Below are positions 1-6,994 of a DNA stretch of 11,948 nucleotides, piece by piece. Under the pieces are notes generated by a model. It searched no databases and had not been told where the DNA came from. It worked only from the letters and a program-made list of their open reading frames with translations. Both the position numbers and the translations under genes were made by a program. This DNA comes from Chlamydiota bacterium (GTDB taxonomy: Bacteria > Chlamydiota > Chlamydiia > Chlamydiales > Rhabdochlamydiaceae): assembly GCA_013041585.1 (NCBI GenBank), contig JABEVM010000060.1:1-11948 (forward strand), read 5' to 3'. Position 1 is the stretch's first letter, and each line of letters opens with the position of its first letter.

Positions 1-154
1 ATTATAAGTCATTTAAAACAAGAGCGTTATGAAGAATAAGCCTGAATATTCATATGTCAGCAATAATAAAAGCGGCAGGAAAACGAGATAAAGCACGCCT
101 GCTTAGATAGTAAAAGGAAATGACATAAGAGACTGATATATAATAGATTGCGAT

Positions 155-178
155 TAGAGGAGATTTTCTCCTCCTCTA
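155..178 (-). terminator. Possible hairpin terminator after pckG
   Basis: Directly after the pckG stop codon the minus-strand RNA can fold an 8-bp stem (TAGAGGAG with CTCCTCTA) around an 8-nt loop. A competing 7-bp hairpin with a 3-nt loop overlaps it. The stem sits where a terminator for the helicase-mreB-pckG transcript would be expected, but no run of U residues follows it. It could be a weak intrinsic terminator or an RNA 3'-end stabiliser. Confidence 0.4.
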
Positions 179-1963
179 TTATTTCTCTAGCTCAAGTCTT
201 TGTTCTAGATTTGTACACTCTTCAGAAAGCTCTTTTGGCAAACTCTCTCCAAAGATTGTGAAATACTTACTTATTTCAGAAACTTCGCTTTTCCAAGCCT
301 TTTTATCGACGGAAAGAAGCTGTTTGATTTGCTGCGTTGTAACACTCGTTCCTTGAAGGGGGATATCCTTTTCCTTAGGGAGGTATCCAATAGGGGATTC
401 CTCAGGCTCTATGTTCTCTGTGACCCTCTTAAAGATCCATTCTAAGACACGAGAATTCTCGCCAAATCCGGGCCAGAGAAAGTCCCCTTTTGAAGATTTC
501 TGGAACCAATTCACATGAAAGATATGGGGTAATTTATCTGCAGATGTTTTTTTACCCATTTCGATCCAATGTCCAAAATAATCGCCCATATTGTAGCCGC
601 AAAAGGGAAGCATCGCAAAAGGATCATGCCTTAGTTTACCAACCTCGCCTTTTGCTGCAGCGGTTGTTTCAGAGCTGACTGTTGCGCCCAAAAACACCCC
701 ATGGTTCCAGCTCCTGCTTTCATATACTAAAGGAATTGTAGATCCCCTTCTTCCGCCAAAGATGATCGCAGAAATGGGAACCCCTTTTGGATCGTTAAAA
801 GCGGGGTCAACAACGGGACATTGAGAAATCGGAGAGGTAAAACGAGCATTGGGATGCGCCGCTTTTTCTTTGGAAGCAGGGGTCCAAGGCCTTCCTTGCC
901 AGTCCGTCAAAGAAGGAGGAGGGTTCTCCGTCATCCCTTCCCACCAAACATCTTTATCGGGAGTAAGGGCAACGTTTGTGAAAATTGTGTTCTTTTGGAG
1001 CGTTTGCATTGCGTTTGGATTTACTTTCATAGAAGTTCCAGGAGCCACGCCAAAAATCCCGTTTTCAGGATTGATCGCATATAGGCGGCCATCAGGTCCA
1101 AACTTCATCCAAGCAATATCATCTCCAACACAAGAAATCTTCCAACCAGGAAGGGTTGGTGTGAGCATGGCGAGATTCGTTTTTCCGCAAGAACTTGGAA
1201 AAGCTGCAGAAATATAAATTGTTTTTCCCTGTGGATTTGTAAGCCCCATAATCAGCATATGTTCGGCAAGCCAACCTTGCTCCTTCGCCATAACAGAGGC
1301 AATCCTCAGAGCAAAAGATTTTTTCCCGAGTAGCGCATTGCCTCCATATCCACTTCCAAAAGACCATATGCTTTTTTCTTCTGGGAAATGAACGATGTAG
1401 CGATTTTGTGGATTACATGGCCAAGGGACATCTTTTTGTCCGGGAAGAAGAGGAACTCCTACAGAATGCAAACAAGGAACAAACTCTTCCTTGTCTAAGA
1501 GATCTAAAACCTTCTTTCCCATCCGAGTCATTATACGCATACTACAGACGACATAAGGAGAGTCTGTAATTTCTACTCCAATATGAGAAATAGGAGAGCC
1601 TAAAGGACCCATTGAATAAGGGATGACATACATGGTCCTCCCTTGCATGCACCCTTTGAAAAGACGATGAAGGATATTCTTCATCTCGGTCGGATCTTTC
1701 CAGTTATTCGTAGGACCAGCGTCTTTTTGTAAGCGAGAGCAGATAAAGGTGGACTCTTCCACACGCGCCACATCATCAGGATGAGAGTGGCACCAAAAAC
1801 TTCCAGGTTTTTTTTCGGGATTTAAAGGAACGAAAAGACCCTGTTTTACCATCAGATCGCATAATTTGTGATATTCTTCCTCAGATCCATCACAAATATG
1901 CACAGAAGCTGGCTGACAGAGTTCTTTGCAACTTTGAATCCAATCAGACAGCTTTTGGTTCAT
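179..1963 (-). CDS. pckG: Phosphoenolpyruvate carboxykinase (GTP)
   Basis: Converts oxaloacetate and GTP to phosphoenolpyruvate, CO2 and GDP in the cytosol, the first step of gluconeogenesis from TCA-cycle intermediates. The 594-residue length is typical of the GTP-dependent family (about 600) and longer than the ATP type. Visible signatures are the P-loop FPSSCGKTN at 255-263, with Cys259 and Lys261 (most relatives have Ala where this one has Ser258), the metal-binding VGDDIAWMKF block at 279-288 and an IFGGRRG block in the C-terminal half that helps bind substrate and nucleotide. The ATG at 1961-1963 is 8 bp after the mreB stop, so translation is probably coupled; only a weak AAAGA-like ribosome site precedes it. 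It is the last gene of the minus-strand cluster. In chlamydiae, gluconeogenesis would supply hexose for glycogen and envelope sugars (inference). No frameshift or truncation is seen. Confidence 0.97.
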   Translation of the reverse strand: MNQKLSDWIQSCKELCQPASVHICDGSEEEYHKLCDLMVKQGLFVPLNPEKKPGSFWCHSHPDDVARVEESTFICSRLQKDAGPTNNWKDPTEMKNILHRLFKGCMQGRTMYVIPYSMGPLGSPISHIGVEITDSPYVVCSMRIMTRMGKKVLDLLDKEEFVPCLHSVGVPLLPGQKDVPWPCNPQNRYIVHFPEEKSIWSFGSGYGGNALLGKKSFALRIASVMAKEQGWLAEHMLIMGLTNPQGKTIYISAAFPSSCGKTNLAMLTPTLPGWKISCVGDDIAWMKFGPDGRLYAINPENGIFGVAPGTSMKVNPNAMQTLQKNTIFTNVALTPDKDVWWEGMTENPPPSLTDWQGRPWTPASKEKAAHPNARFTSPISQCPVVDPAFNDPKGVPISAIIFGGRRGSTIPLVYESRSWNHGVFLGATVSSETTAAAKGEVGKLRHDPFAMLPFCGYNMGDYFGHWIEMGKKTSADKLPHIFHVNWFQKSSKGDFLWPGFGENSRVLEWIFKRVTENIEPEESPIGYLPKEKDIPLQGTSVTTQQIKQLLSVDKKAWKSEVSEISKYFTIFGESLPKELSEECTNLEQRLELEK

Positions 1964-1971
1964 GGCAGTCT

Positions 1972-3066
1972 TTACGTAATAGATTTACGCTTCTTAAATT
2001 TATCCAAATATTCTAATGCTTTTCCTGTTCCGAGACAAACTGCTAAAAGAGGATTTGGGGCGATAATGACAGGAAGGCCTGTTTCTTTGATCAAAGCTTT
2101 ATCAATTCCTTTGATCAGAGCGCCGCCACCTGCTAATACCATTCCTCTCTCGACTAAATCAGCTGCAAGTTCAGGAGGGCATTTCTCTAAGGTAAGTTTT
2201 ACGTTTTCGATAATTTGTTGAATCGGTTCTGCGAGACATTCTCGAATTTCTACAGAGTTAATCCTCTTTGTAATAGGAAGCCCTGCTACTTGGTCTCGTC
2301 CTCTCACTTCCATTTCCAGTTCGTGCTCTCCGAGTGGATAAGCAGAACCAATTGTCATCTTGATCTCTTCAGCCGTTCTTGGACCGATCATCAAATTATA
2401 GGTACGTCTCATATAGTTGACGATACATTCATCAAACTCATCCCCGGCAATACGTAAGGATCGAGATTCCACAATTCCCCCTAAAGAGATGATTGCGATC
2501 TCGGTAGTTCCTCCGCCGATATCGATGATCATGTTCGCTGCTGGCTCATGAACCGGCAAGTCCACTCCAATTGCAGCAGCCATCGGCTCTTCAATCAAAA
2601 TAACTTCCTGAGCGCCTGCTCTCATAGCCGAGTCTTCTACCGCTCTTTTTTCTACACCGGTGATTCCCGATGGGACCGCGATCAAAATTTTTGGACGAAA
2701 TAGGGATCTAGCAGGTGTCACTCTCTTAAGAAGTGCTTTGATCATCCCTTCTGCGATCTCAAAATCGGCAATAACCCCGTCTTTCATAGGACGGACTGCA
2801 TGGATTTTACGAGGTGTTTTTCCGAGCATCGCTTTTGCTTTATGACCGACCGCTAAAACTTCGTTTGTAACGGAATCGACGGAAACGACGGATGGTTCAG
2901 CGAGCACGATTCCTTTGCCCCTGACGAAAACAAGGGTATTGGCCGTACCGAGGTCTATCCCGATATCGCTTGAGAAAAAGCCAGACATTTGTCCGAGCTT
3001 GTCCCATACGGCTCTCCCTGATTTCATAATGATTTCTTGTAATTGATTCTGATTTTTTGTGCTCAT
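1972..3066 (-). CDS. mreB: Rod-shape/division actin homologue MreB
   Basis: Bacterial actin that polymerises with ATP on the inner face of the membrane and guides peptidoglycan synthesis. Chlamydiae lack FtsZ and use MreB to organise septum formation (established). The actin-fold motifs are intact: phosphate-1 DIGIDLGTAN at 34-43, phosphate-2 IDIGGGTTE at 181-189 and the adenosine loop LAGGGALIKGID at 311-322. The protein has 364 residues; about 33 precede the first strand, many more than in Escherichia coli MreB. This segment (WDKLGQMSGFF, preceded by mixed charged and hydrophobic residues) looks like an amphipathic membrane-binding helix, as described for chlamydial MreB. The ATG at 3064-3066 has an AAGAGA ribosome site just upstream and begins 9 bp after the helicase stop, which favours co-transcription with the helicase and pckG. 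Confidence 0.98.
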   Translation of the reverse strand: MSTKNQNQLQEIIMKSGRAVWDKLGQMSGFFSSDIGIDLGTANTLVFVRGKGIVLAEPSVVSVDSVTNEVLAVGHKAKAMLGKTPRKIHAVRPMKDGVIADFEIAEGMIKALLKRVTPARSLFRPKILIAVPSGITGVEKRAVEDSAMRAGAQEVILIEEPMAAAIGVDLPVHEPAANMIIDIGGGTTEIAIISLGGIVESRSLRIAGDEFDECIVNYMRRTYNLMIGPRTAEEIKMTIGSAYPLGEHELEMEVRGRDQVAGLPITKRINSVEIRECLAEPIQQIIENVKLTLEKCPPELAADLVERGMVLAGGGALIKGIDKALIKETGLPVIIAPNPLLAVCLGTGKALEYLDKFKKRKSIT

Positions 3067-3075
3067 ATTGTTCTC

Positions 3076-6000
3076 TTAAGTCTTCAAAAGTTCTAGTACA
3101 TCTTCCCACGTAAGTTTTGCAATCGCTTCATCATCGCAACTCACGATTTTCTTGACCAATCCTTTTTTACGGTTTTGCATTTCTGCGATCTTTTCTTCGA
3201 TCGTACCCAAGGTAATCAATTTATAAGATGACACGGAACGTTTTTGACCAATTCGATGCACGCGGTCTGTGGCTTGGCTTTCTACAGCCGGGTTCCACCA
3301 CATATCATAATGGATCACGGTGTCGGCGCTAACAAGATTGAGTCCTGTACCGCCCGCTTTCAAAGAAACTAAAAATACGGAAGTTGTCTCGTCTTCATTA
3401 AAGTTTTTTACAATATCTAAGCGATTTTTGCTGGATCCGTCCAAATACAGGAATCGAATCCCTCTTTTTTCAAAATCGTCGCGCATGATCTGAAGCATAC
3501 GAGTATACTGGCTAAAGATCACTGTTTTGTGTTTACCTTCTACCAAAGTCTGCAAAAGATCAAGAAGCATGTCATATTTAGAAGAATCACCCGGTTCTGG
3601 AGTTTCTTTTGCAAAAATGGCCGGATGGCAACAGATCTGTTTAAGACGTGTAAGCGTTGCAAGCACGTGGATTTGAACACGGTCGAAACCATCTCTTTGT
3701 ACGAGTTTGACAAGCTCGTCTCTTGCTGATTCAGCATAAGATCTATACAGTTGCATCTGTGTTTCACTAAGCTGACAGTGGTAAACGATTTCAGAGACAG
3801 GAGGCAAGTCTTGGAGAACATCGCTCTTCATTCTACGCATAATGAATGGAGAAATCTTCTTGCGTAAATATTCTAAATTCTTCGTATGTTCCACACCTGT
3901 TACACGGATGTACTTTTCTACAAACCTGTCGTAACTACTTAAAAATCCTGGCATTAAGAAATCAAATAAGCTCCACAGCTCTTCCAAGGAATTTTCAATC
4001 GGTGTACCAGAAAGGATCAAACGATGCTCAGCTTGGACCATTTTTACCGATTTTGCATTCCGAGTACCTCGGTTTTTAATATGCTGGGCTTCATCTAATA
4101 CTACATAGGAGAATGGGATCTCTTTATAGACATCGATATCTTTTTGCAGCAGTGTATACGATGTGACAACCACCTGATAATTCGATACATTTTCCATGAC
4201 TTTTTTGCGCTGGTTCGGGGCGCCATCTACGACTGCTACCTGAAGCCCTGGATTGAATTTAGCAAACTCTTCCTTCCAGTTATACAAAAGAGAGGTAGGA
4301 CATACAATCAAGGAAGTAGTGGAAGTTATTTTATGATGCTGGGTAATGGCGACAATGGCTTGGAGAGTTTTTCCAAGGCCCATATCATCTGCAAGGATCC
4401 CATTAAGGTACATCGTGCGCAATCTTTCAAGCCAATGAACCCCTTCGAGCTGATAACTTCGCAAATCTGCTTTAACTTCTCCAGGAAGATCGGAAAAGCT
4501 CAATTTTTTCTCTCCAAGCATTTGCTGGCGAATATCTGTTAATTTCTCGGAAATAGAAAATTCAATTGGCAAATGGGCAAAGTAAGTCGGGTCGATCCCA
4601 ACCAAACTCCAAAGAGGCCGCTCCACTGTATGGTTATCAAGAGTCACAAGACCTAGTTCATCAAAAATTTGCACAAGTTGTCCTATCTTCTCTAAGTCGA
4701 GGACTAAAATTTTTGAAAGTTTGTTGCCATCCGAAGATTTTTTGCCTTTGGACTTTGCAGATTCGAGTTCGATATAATTTTTTTTAGAAGAGACACATTC
4801 CCAAAGAAGATCAATTTTCACACCTCGCAGCGGGCCATCCACTTGCAACTTCACTTCGTAGAAGTTGATTTTAGAAGAATGAGATAAAAATAGGCTGAAT
4901 GTCGATTGATCGTAAATAACTTGATCTAAAAGATTTTGAGGACAGTTGAACTTGACGCGATGGCTGTTGCGAGGAATCACATCCGTCATAAATTCCACAA
5001 TTTTCTTTTCCGATTTTGCAACGTAAACGCCCGATTCAGGATTGAAAATAAAATCTTGGAACAAATCTTCGATAATTTTGCGCTCTTCCACTAAATTCCG
5101 TGCTAAAATCCCCTCTTTAGATACAAACGATACTAAATGATCATAGACAAGTCTTGTCGCATCAGCGGGTACAATATTATCTTCATAATGAAAATGCAAA
5201 GTAGCTTCTAGCTCTCCATCTAAAAAAGAAACATCGCAGCTAGCCTTAACATCAAAAGCAAAAGGCATCGTTACAAAATTTTCTATTACTTCTTGCCTTC
5301 CGATGTCGACAAAACGGCTCAGTTGCGGGAGCGCATTTTCTACAAAAGATCCAAAAAGCGGCTCAGGGATCACCATATCTCGGATCGGCGCCAAACTTCG
5401 CAAATGAGTTCGTGTTAAAAACGATGGGAAGCGGTAGTAGATATTTTCAAAGAGCATTCCAGGATTTGCGCATTCAAAAAAACGAACATCTTCTAAAGCC
5501 ACGTTCTTCTGATCTACAACAATAAGAGGTTTTAATAAAATTTTTGAAACAGGTGGTTTTATGTACTCAAGTAAAAATCGAAATGCTGCGGGCTGAGGAG
5601 AAAACTTGACTGGGGTTTCCATATTGCCTTCATACAAACCTGGAAGAATGGGCTGGTCATCTTCTTGAATAGAAAACCCGTTCTTTAAAAAAGCTTCTAA
5701 TGCATTTTCATACACTCTTGCGAAGATGAGTCCGCAAACTTCCGGATCAATATGAGCCACCCTTTGCGCCTTTTCTGTTGCAGTGGAATCCATGCACTCA
5801 GCATGGTCCATTACCATTTGTACAATTTTTTGCTGAGAATGATCGAACGAATCCATTGTGAACAAATATCTTTTCCCGGCTAATGAAATAGGCTCCTCAT
5901 AGCGTATGGATTCTAAAAAATTCTTCACATGAGGAATGTGCAAAGGTTTTGATCTGAAGGGAAGACGAAGAGCCATCTGAATTTCAATCGGCGACTTCTC

Positions 6001-6558
6001 TTGGTTTTTTGTAAAAACAAGGGCTACTTCCGCTTTATCGACTTCTTGTTTTTCTATAGGTCTGAAAAATGGTGACACAGCGAGTAGTTCAGCTGCATTC
6101 ACATATTCTTGTAAAACTTGTTTTTGATACAGCTCTTCTTGTTTTTGAATCTGTTTGTTTTCTGCTTCTTTAAATTTTTCTAATAGCTCCATCTTCTTTT
6201 CTTCATCAAAATCACTATCGCCTGTCATCTCATCAATATCTTTTTCTTTAGAATAGGCTACTAGGATCTCATCTATATGAATCTCTAAATAGAAAAGAAG
6301 CGCCGCTAAGTGTACACAGTCATAGTTGTAAGGGCAATCGCAATCAGAGTCGATGGCTTCGCATTCGATTCTGTCAATTTCTATTTGACTTTCGTAATAA
6401 TTGTCATATTGGCCTAAAATACGTCCCGAGATCCTCACCGTTTTGTGATCTAGGTGAAGAATTTTGGCAGAGGAAACCCTTTGATTGTCGAAGAGCTCTC
6501 TTCCTTCTTTGATGATGGCCGGAGGGAAATCTTGCTTTAATTTACGAAAGTTCAACAT
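3076..6558 (-). CDS. SWIM zinc-finger SNF2-family helicase
   Basis: A 1160-residue superfamily-2 DNA-dependent ATPase. Residues 73-83 hold a CxC...CxH SWIM zinc site (Cys73, Cys75, Cys81, His83), a likely nucleic-acid or protein-binding module. About residues 100-690 have no motif I recognise; the region corresponds to the poorly characterised 'bacterial SNF2-associated' segment and includes a Lys/Glu/Gln-rich probable coiled coil near 120-150. The ATPase core is complete: Walker A DDMGLGKT at 724-731, DEAQ at 822-825, SGTP at 850-853, and motif VI QATDRVHRIGQ at 1095-1105. An intact core implies ATP-driven translocation on double-stranded DNA; the target in this family (nucleosome-free bacterial chromatin, RNA polymerase or other complexes) is unknown. 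Chlamydiae carry an equivalent gene beside mreB (CT708 in C. trachomatis, from memory). It appears to lead the minus-strand cluster, facing the tRNA genes across a divergent control region. Only a poor ribosome site precedes the ATG at 6556-6558. Confidence 0.95.
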   Translation of the reverse strand: MLNFRKLKQDFPPAIIKEGRELFDNQRVSSAKILHLDHKTVRISGRILGQYDNYYESQIEIDRIECEAIDSDCDCPYNYDCVHLAALLFYLEIHIDEILVAYSKEKDIDEMTGDSDFDEEKKMELLEKFKEAENKQIQKQEELYQKQVLQEYVNAAELLAVSPFFRPIEKQEVDKAEVALVFTKNQEKSPIEIQMALRLPFRSKPLHIPHVKNFLESIRYEEPISLAGKRYLFTMDSFDHSQQKIVQMVMDHAECMDSTATEKAQRVAHIDPEVCGLIFARVYENALEAFLKNGFSIQEDDQPILPGLYEGNMETPVKFSPQPAAFRFLLEYIKPPVSKILLKPLIVVDQKNVALEDVRFFECANPGMLFENIYYRFPSFLTRTHLRSLAPIRDMVIPEPLFGSFVENALPQLSRFVDIGRQEVIENFVTMPFAFDVKASCDVSFLDGELEATLHFHYEDNIVPADATRLVYDHLVSFVSKEGILARNLVEERKIIEDLFQDFIFNPESGVYVAKSEKKIVEFMTDVIPRNSHRVKFNCPQNLLDQVIYDQSTFSLFLSHSSKINFYEVKLQVDGPLRGVKIDLLWECVSSKKNYIELESAKSKGKKSSDGNKLSKILVLDLEKIGQLVQIFDELGLVTLDNHTVERPLWSLVGIDPTYFAHLPIEFSISEKLTDIRQQMLGEKKLSFSDLPGEVKADLRSYQLEGVHWLERLRTMYLNGILADDMGLGKTLQAIVAITQHHKITSTTSLIVCPTSLLYNWKEEFAKFNPGLQVAVVDGAPNQRKKVMENVSNYQVVVTSYTLLQKDIDVYKEIPFSYVVLDEAQHIKNRGTRNAKSVKMVQAEHRLILSGTPIENSLEELWSLFDFLMPGFLSSYDRFVEKYIRVTGVEHTKNLEYLRKKISPFIMRRMKSDVLQDLPPVSEIVYHCQLSETQMQLYRSYAESARDELVKLVQRDGFDRVQIHVLATLTRLKQICCHPAIFAKETPEPGDSSKYDMLLDLLQTLVEGKHKTVIFSQYTRMLQIMRDDFEKRGIRFLYLDGSSKNRLDIVKNFNEDETTSVFLVSLKAGGTGLNLVSADTVIHYDMWWNPAVESQATDRVHRIGQKRSVSSYKLITLGTIEEKIAEMQNRKKGLVKKIVSCDDEAIAKLTWEDVLELLKT

Positions 6559-6596
6559 ATGTTTACTTTTATCTTAATTTTTTAACCCAATTTCTG

Positions 6597-6625
6597 TTTT
6601 TACCTTTTTTGCTTAACTATCGCAA
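6597..6625 (-). promoter_or_regulatory. Candidate promoter for helicase-mreB-pckG
   Basis: On the minus strand, TTGCGA (plus 6620-6625) and TAAAAA (plus 6597-6602) lie 17 nt apart, each matching 4 of 6 positions of the sigma-70 type boxes. They sit about 40 bp upstream of the helicase start codon. The region is very AT-rich, so chance matches are expected; another weak pair starting TTGAAA lies slightly upstream. Confidence 0.25.
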
Positions 6626-6658
6626 CAAAAAAACTTTTTATTTCAAGTCCGTGTAAAA

Positions 6659-6676
6659 AATGTATAAAGATACATT
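6659..6676. repeat. 7-bp inverted repeat in divergent control region
   Basis: AATGTAT (6659-6665) and ATACATT (6670-6676) are perfect inverted repeats separated by AAAG. They lie between the divergent helicase and tRNA/tig units. A-runs to the left and T-runs to the right could lengthen the stem with a bulge. It could be a regulator-binding site or a weak AT-only hairpin; the sequence alone does not decide. Confidence 0.5.
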
Positions 6677-6683
6677 GTATTTT

Positions 6684-6710
6684 TTGTAAAAATCTTATCG
6701 TCAGTAATAT
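6684..6710 (+). promoter_or_regulatory. Candidate promoter for tRNA-Gly/tig/clpPX
   Basis: TTGTAA (6684-6689) and TAATAT (6705-6710) resemble -35 and -10 boxes facing the tRNA genes. The spacer is only 15 nt, shorter than ideal, and the predicted start would leave a leader of about 80 nt before the first tRNA. No better pair is obvious closer to the tRNA. Confidence 0.3.
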
Positions 6711-6794
6711 TCCCTTCAGAAAAAATGTGTAAATCTGCTAAAACTCTAACGGTAAACAAATTTGCCTTCCATGAAAATGAAATGTGCAAATCTT

Positions 6795-6866
6795 GCGGGT
6801 GTAGCTCAGTGGTAGAGCATCACGTTGCCAACGTGAGGGTCGTGAGTTCGAGCCTCATCACCCGCT
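6795..6866 (+). tRNA. tRNA-Gly (anticodon GCC), copy 1
   Basis: A 72-nt cloverleaf can be drawn throughout: acceptor GCGGGTG with CACCCGC, D arm GCTC/GAGC, anticodon stem TCACG/CGTGA around loop TTGCCAA, and T arm GTGAG/CTCAT with loop TTCGAGC. Anticodon GCC reads GGC and GGU. The discriminator base is T and no CCA is encoded, so the 3' end must be added by tRNA nucleotidyltransferase. It is base-for-base identical to the next copy, 27 bp downstream. Confidence 0.98.
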
Positions 6867-6893
6867 TTATATTTTTATTATTTTTTACATTTC

Positions 6894-6965
6894 GCGGGTG
6901 TAGCTCAGTGGTAGAGCATCACGTTGCCAACGTGAGGGTCGTGAGTTCGAGCCTCATCACCCGCT
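6894..6965 (+). tRNA. tRNA-Gly (anticodon GCC), copy 2
   Basis: An exact duplicate of the preceding tRNA-Gly over all 72 nt, with the same stems, GCC anticodon and missing CCA. The identity stops at the gene ends: the 27-bp spacer and the downstream flank do not match. It ends 29 bp before the tig start codon with no promoter visible between, so the tig messenger is probably released by tRNA 3' processing of a joint transcript (inference). Confidence 0.98.
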
Positions 6966-6994
6966 ATACATGGCACATATGGTAAGGAGTTTTC

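Noticed and set aside
1..39. Thirteen open plus-strand codons ending in TAA at 37-39 that could be the end of an upstream gene
   Set aside because: Too short to distinguish from chance, and no recognisable family.
29..91. 20-codon Lys/Ser/Arg-rich ORF beginning at ATG 29
   Set aside because: No convincing ribosome site and a length expected by chance.
1119..1367. Minus-strand frame of 82 codons overlapping pckG in another phase
   Set aside because: It lies entirely within the strongly supported pckG frame and shows no family features.
3076..6558. SNF2 helicase as part of a phage-defence system
   Set aside because: There is no nuclease, methyltransferase or other defence gene nearby, and the conserved chlamydial gene order points to a housekeeping role.
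6795..6965. The 72-bp exact direct repeat as a mobile-element or attachment-site duplication
   Set aside because: The identity stops exactly at the tRNA ends and no integrase or other element gene is present; a tandem tRNA duplication explains it.
6725..6985. Plus-strand open frame of 86 codons with two copies of a GCSSVVEHHVANVR-type peptide
   Set aside because: It is the translation of the two tRNA-Gly genes; this peptide is a well-known artefact of tRNA sequences.
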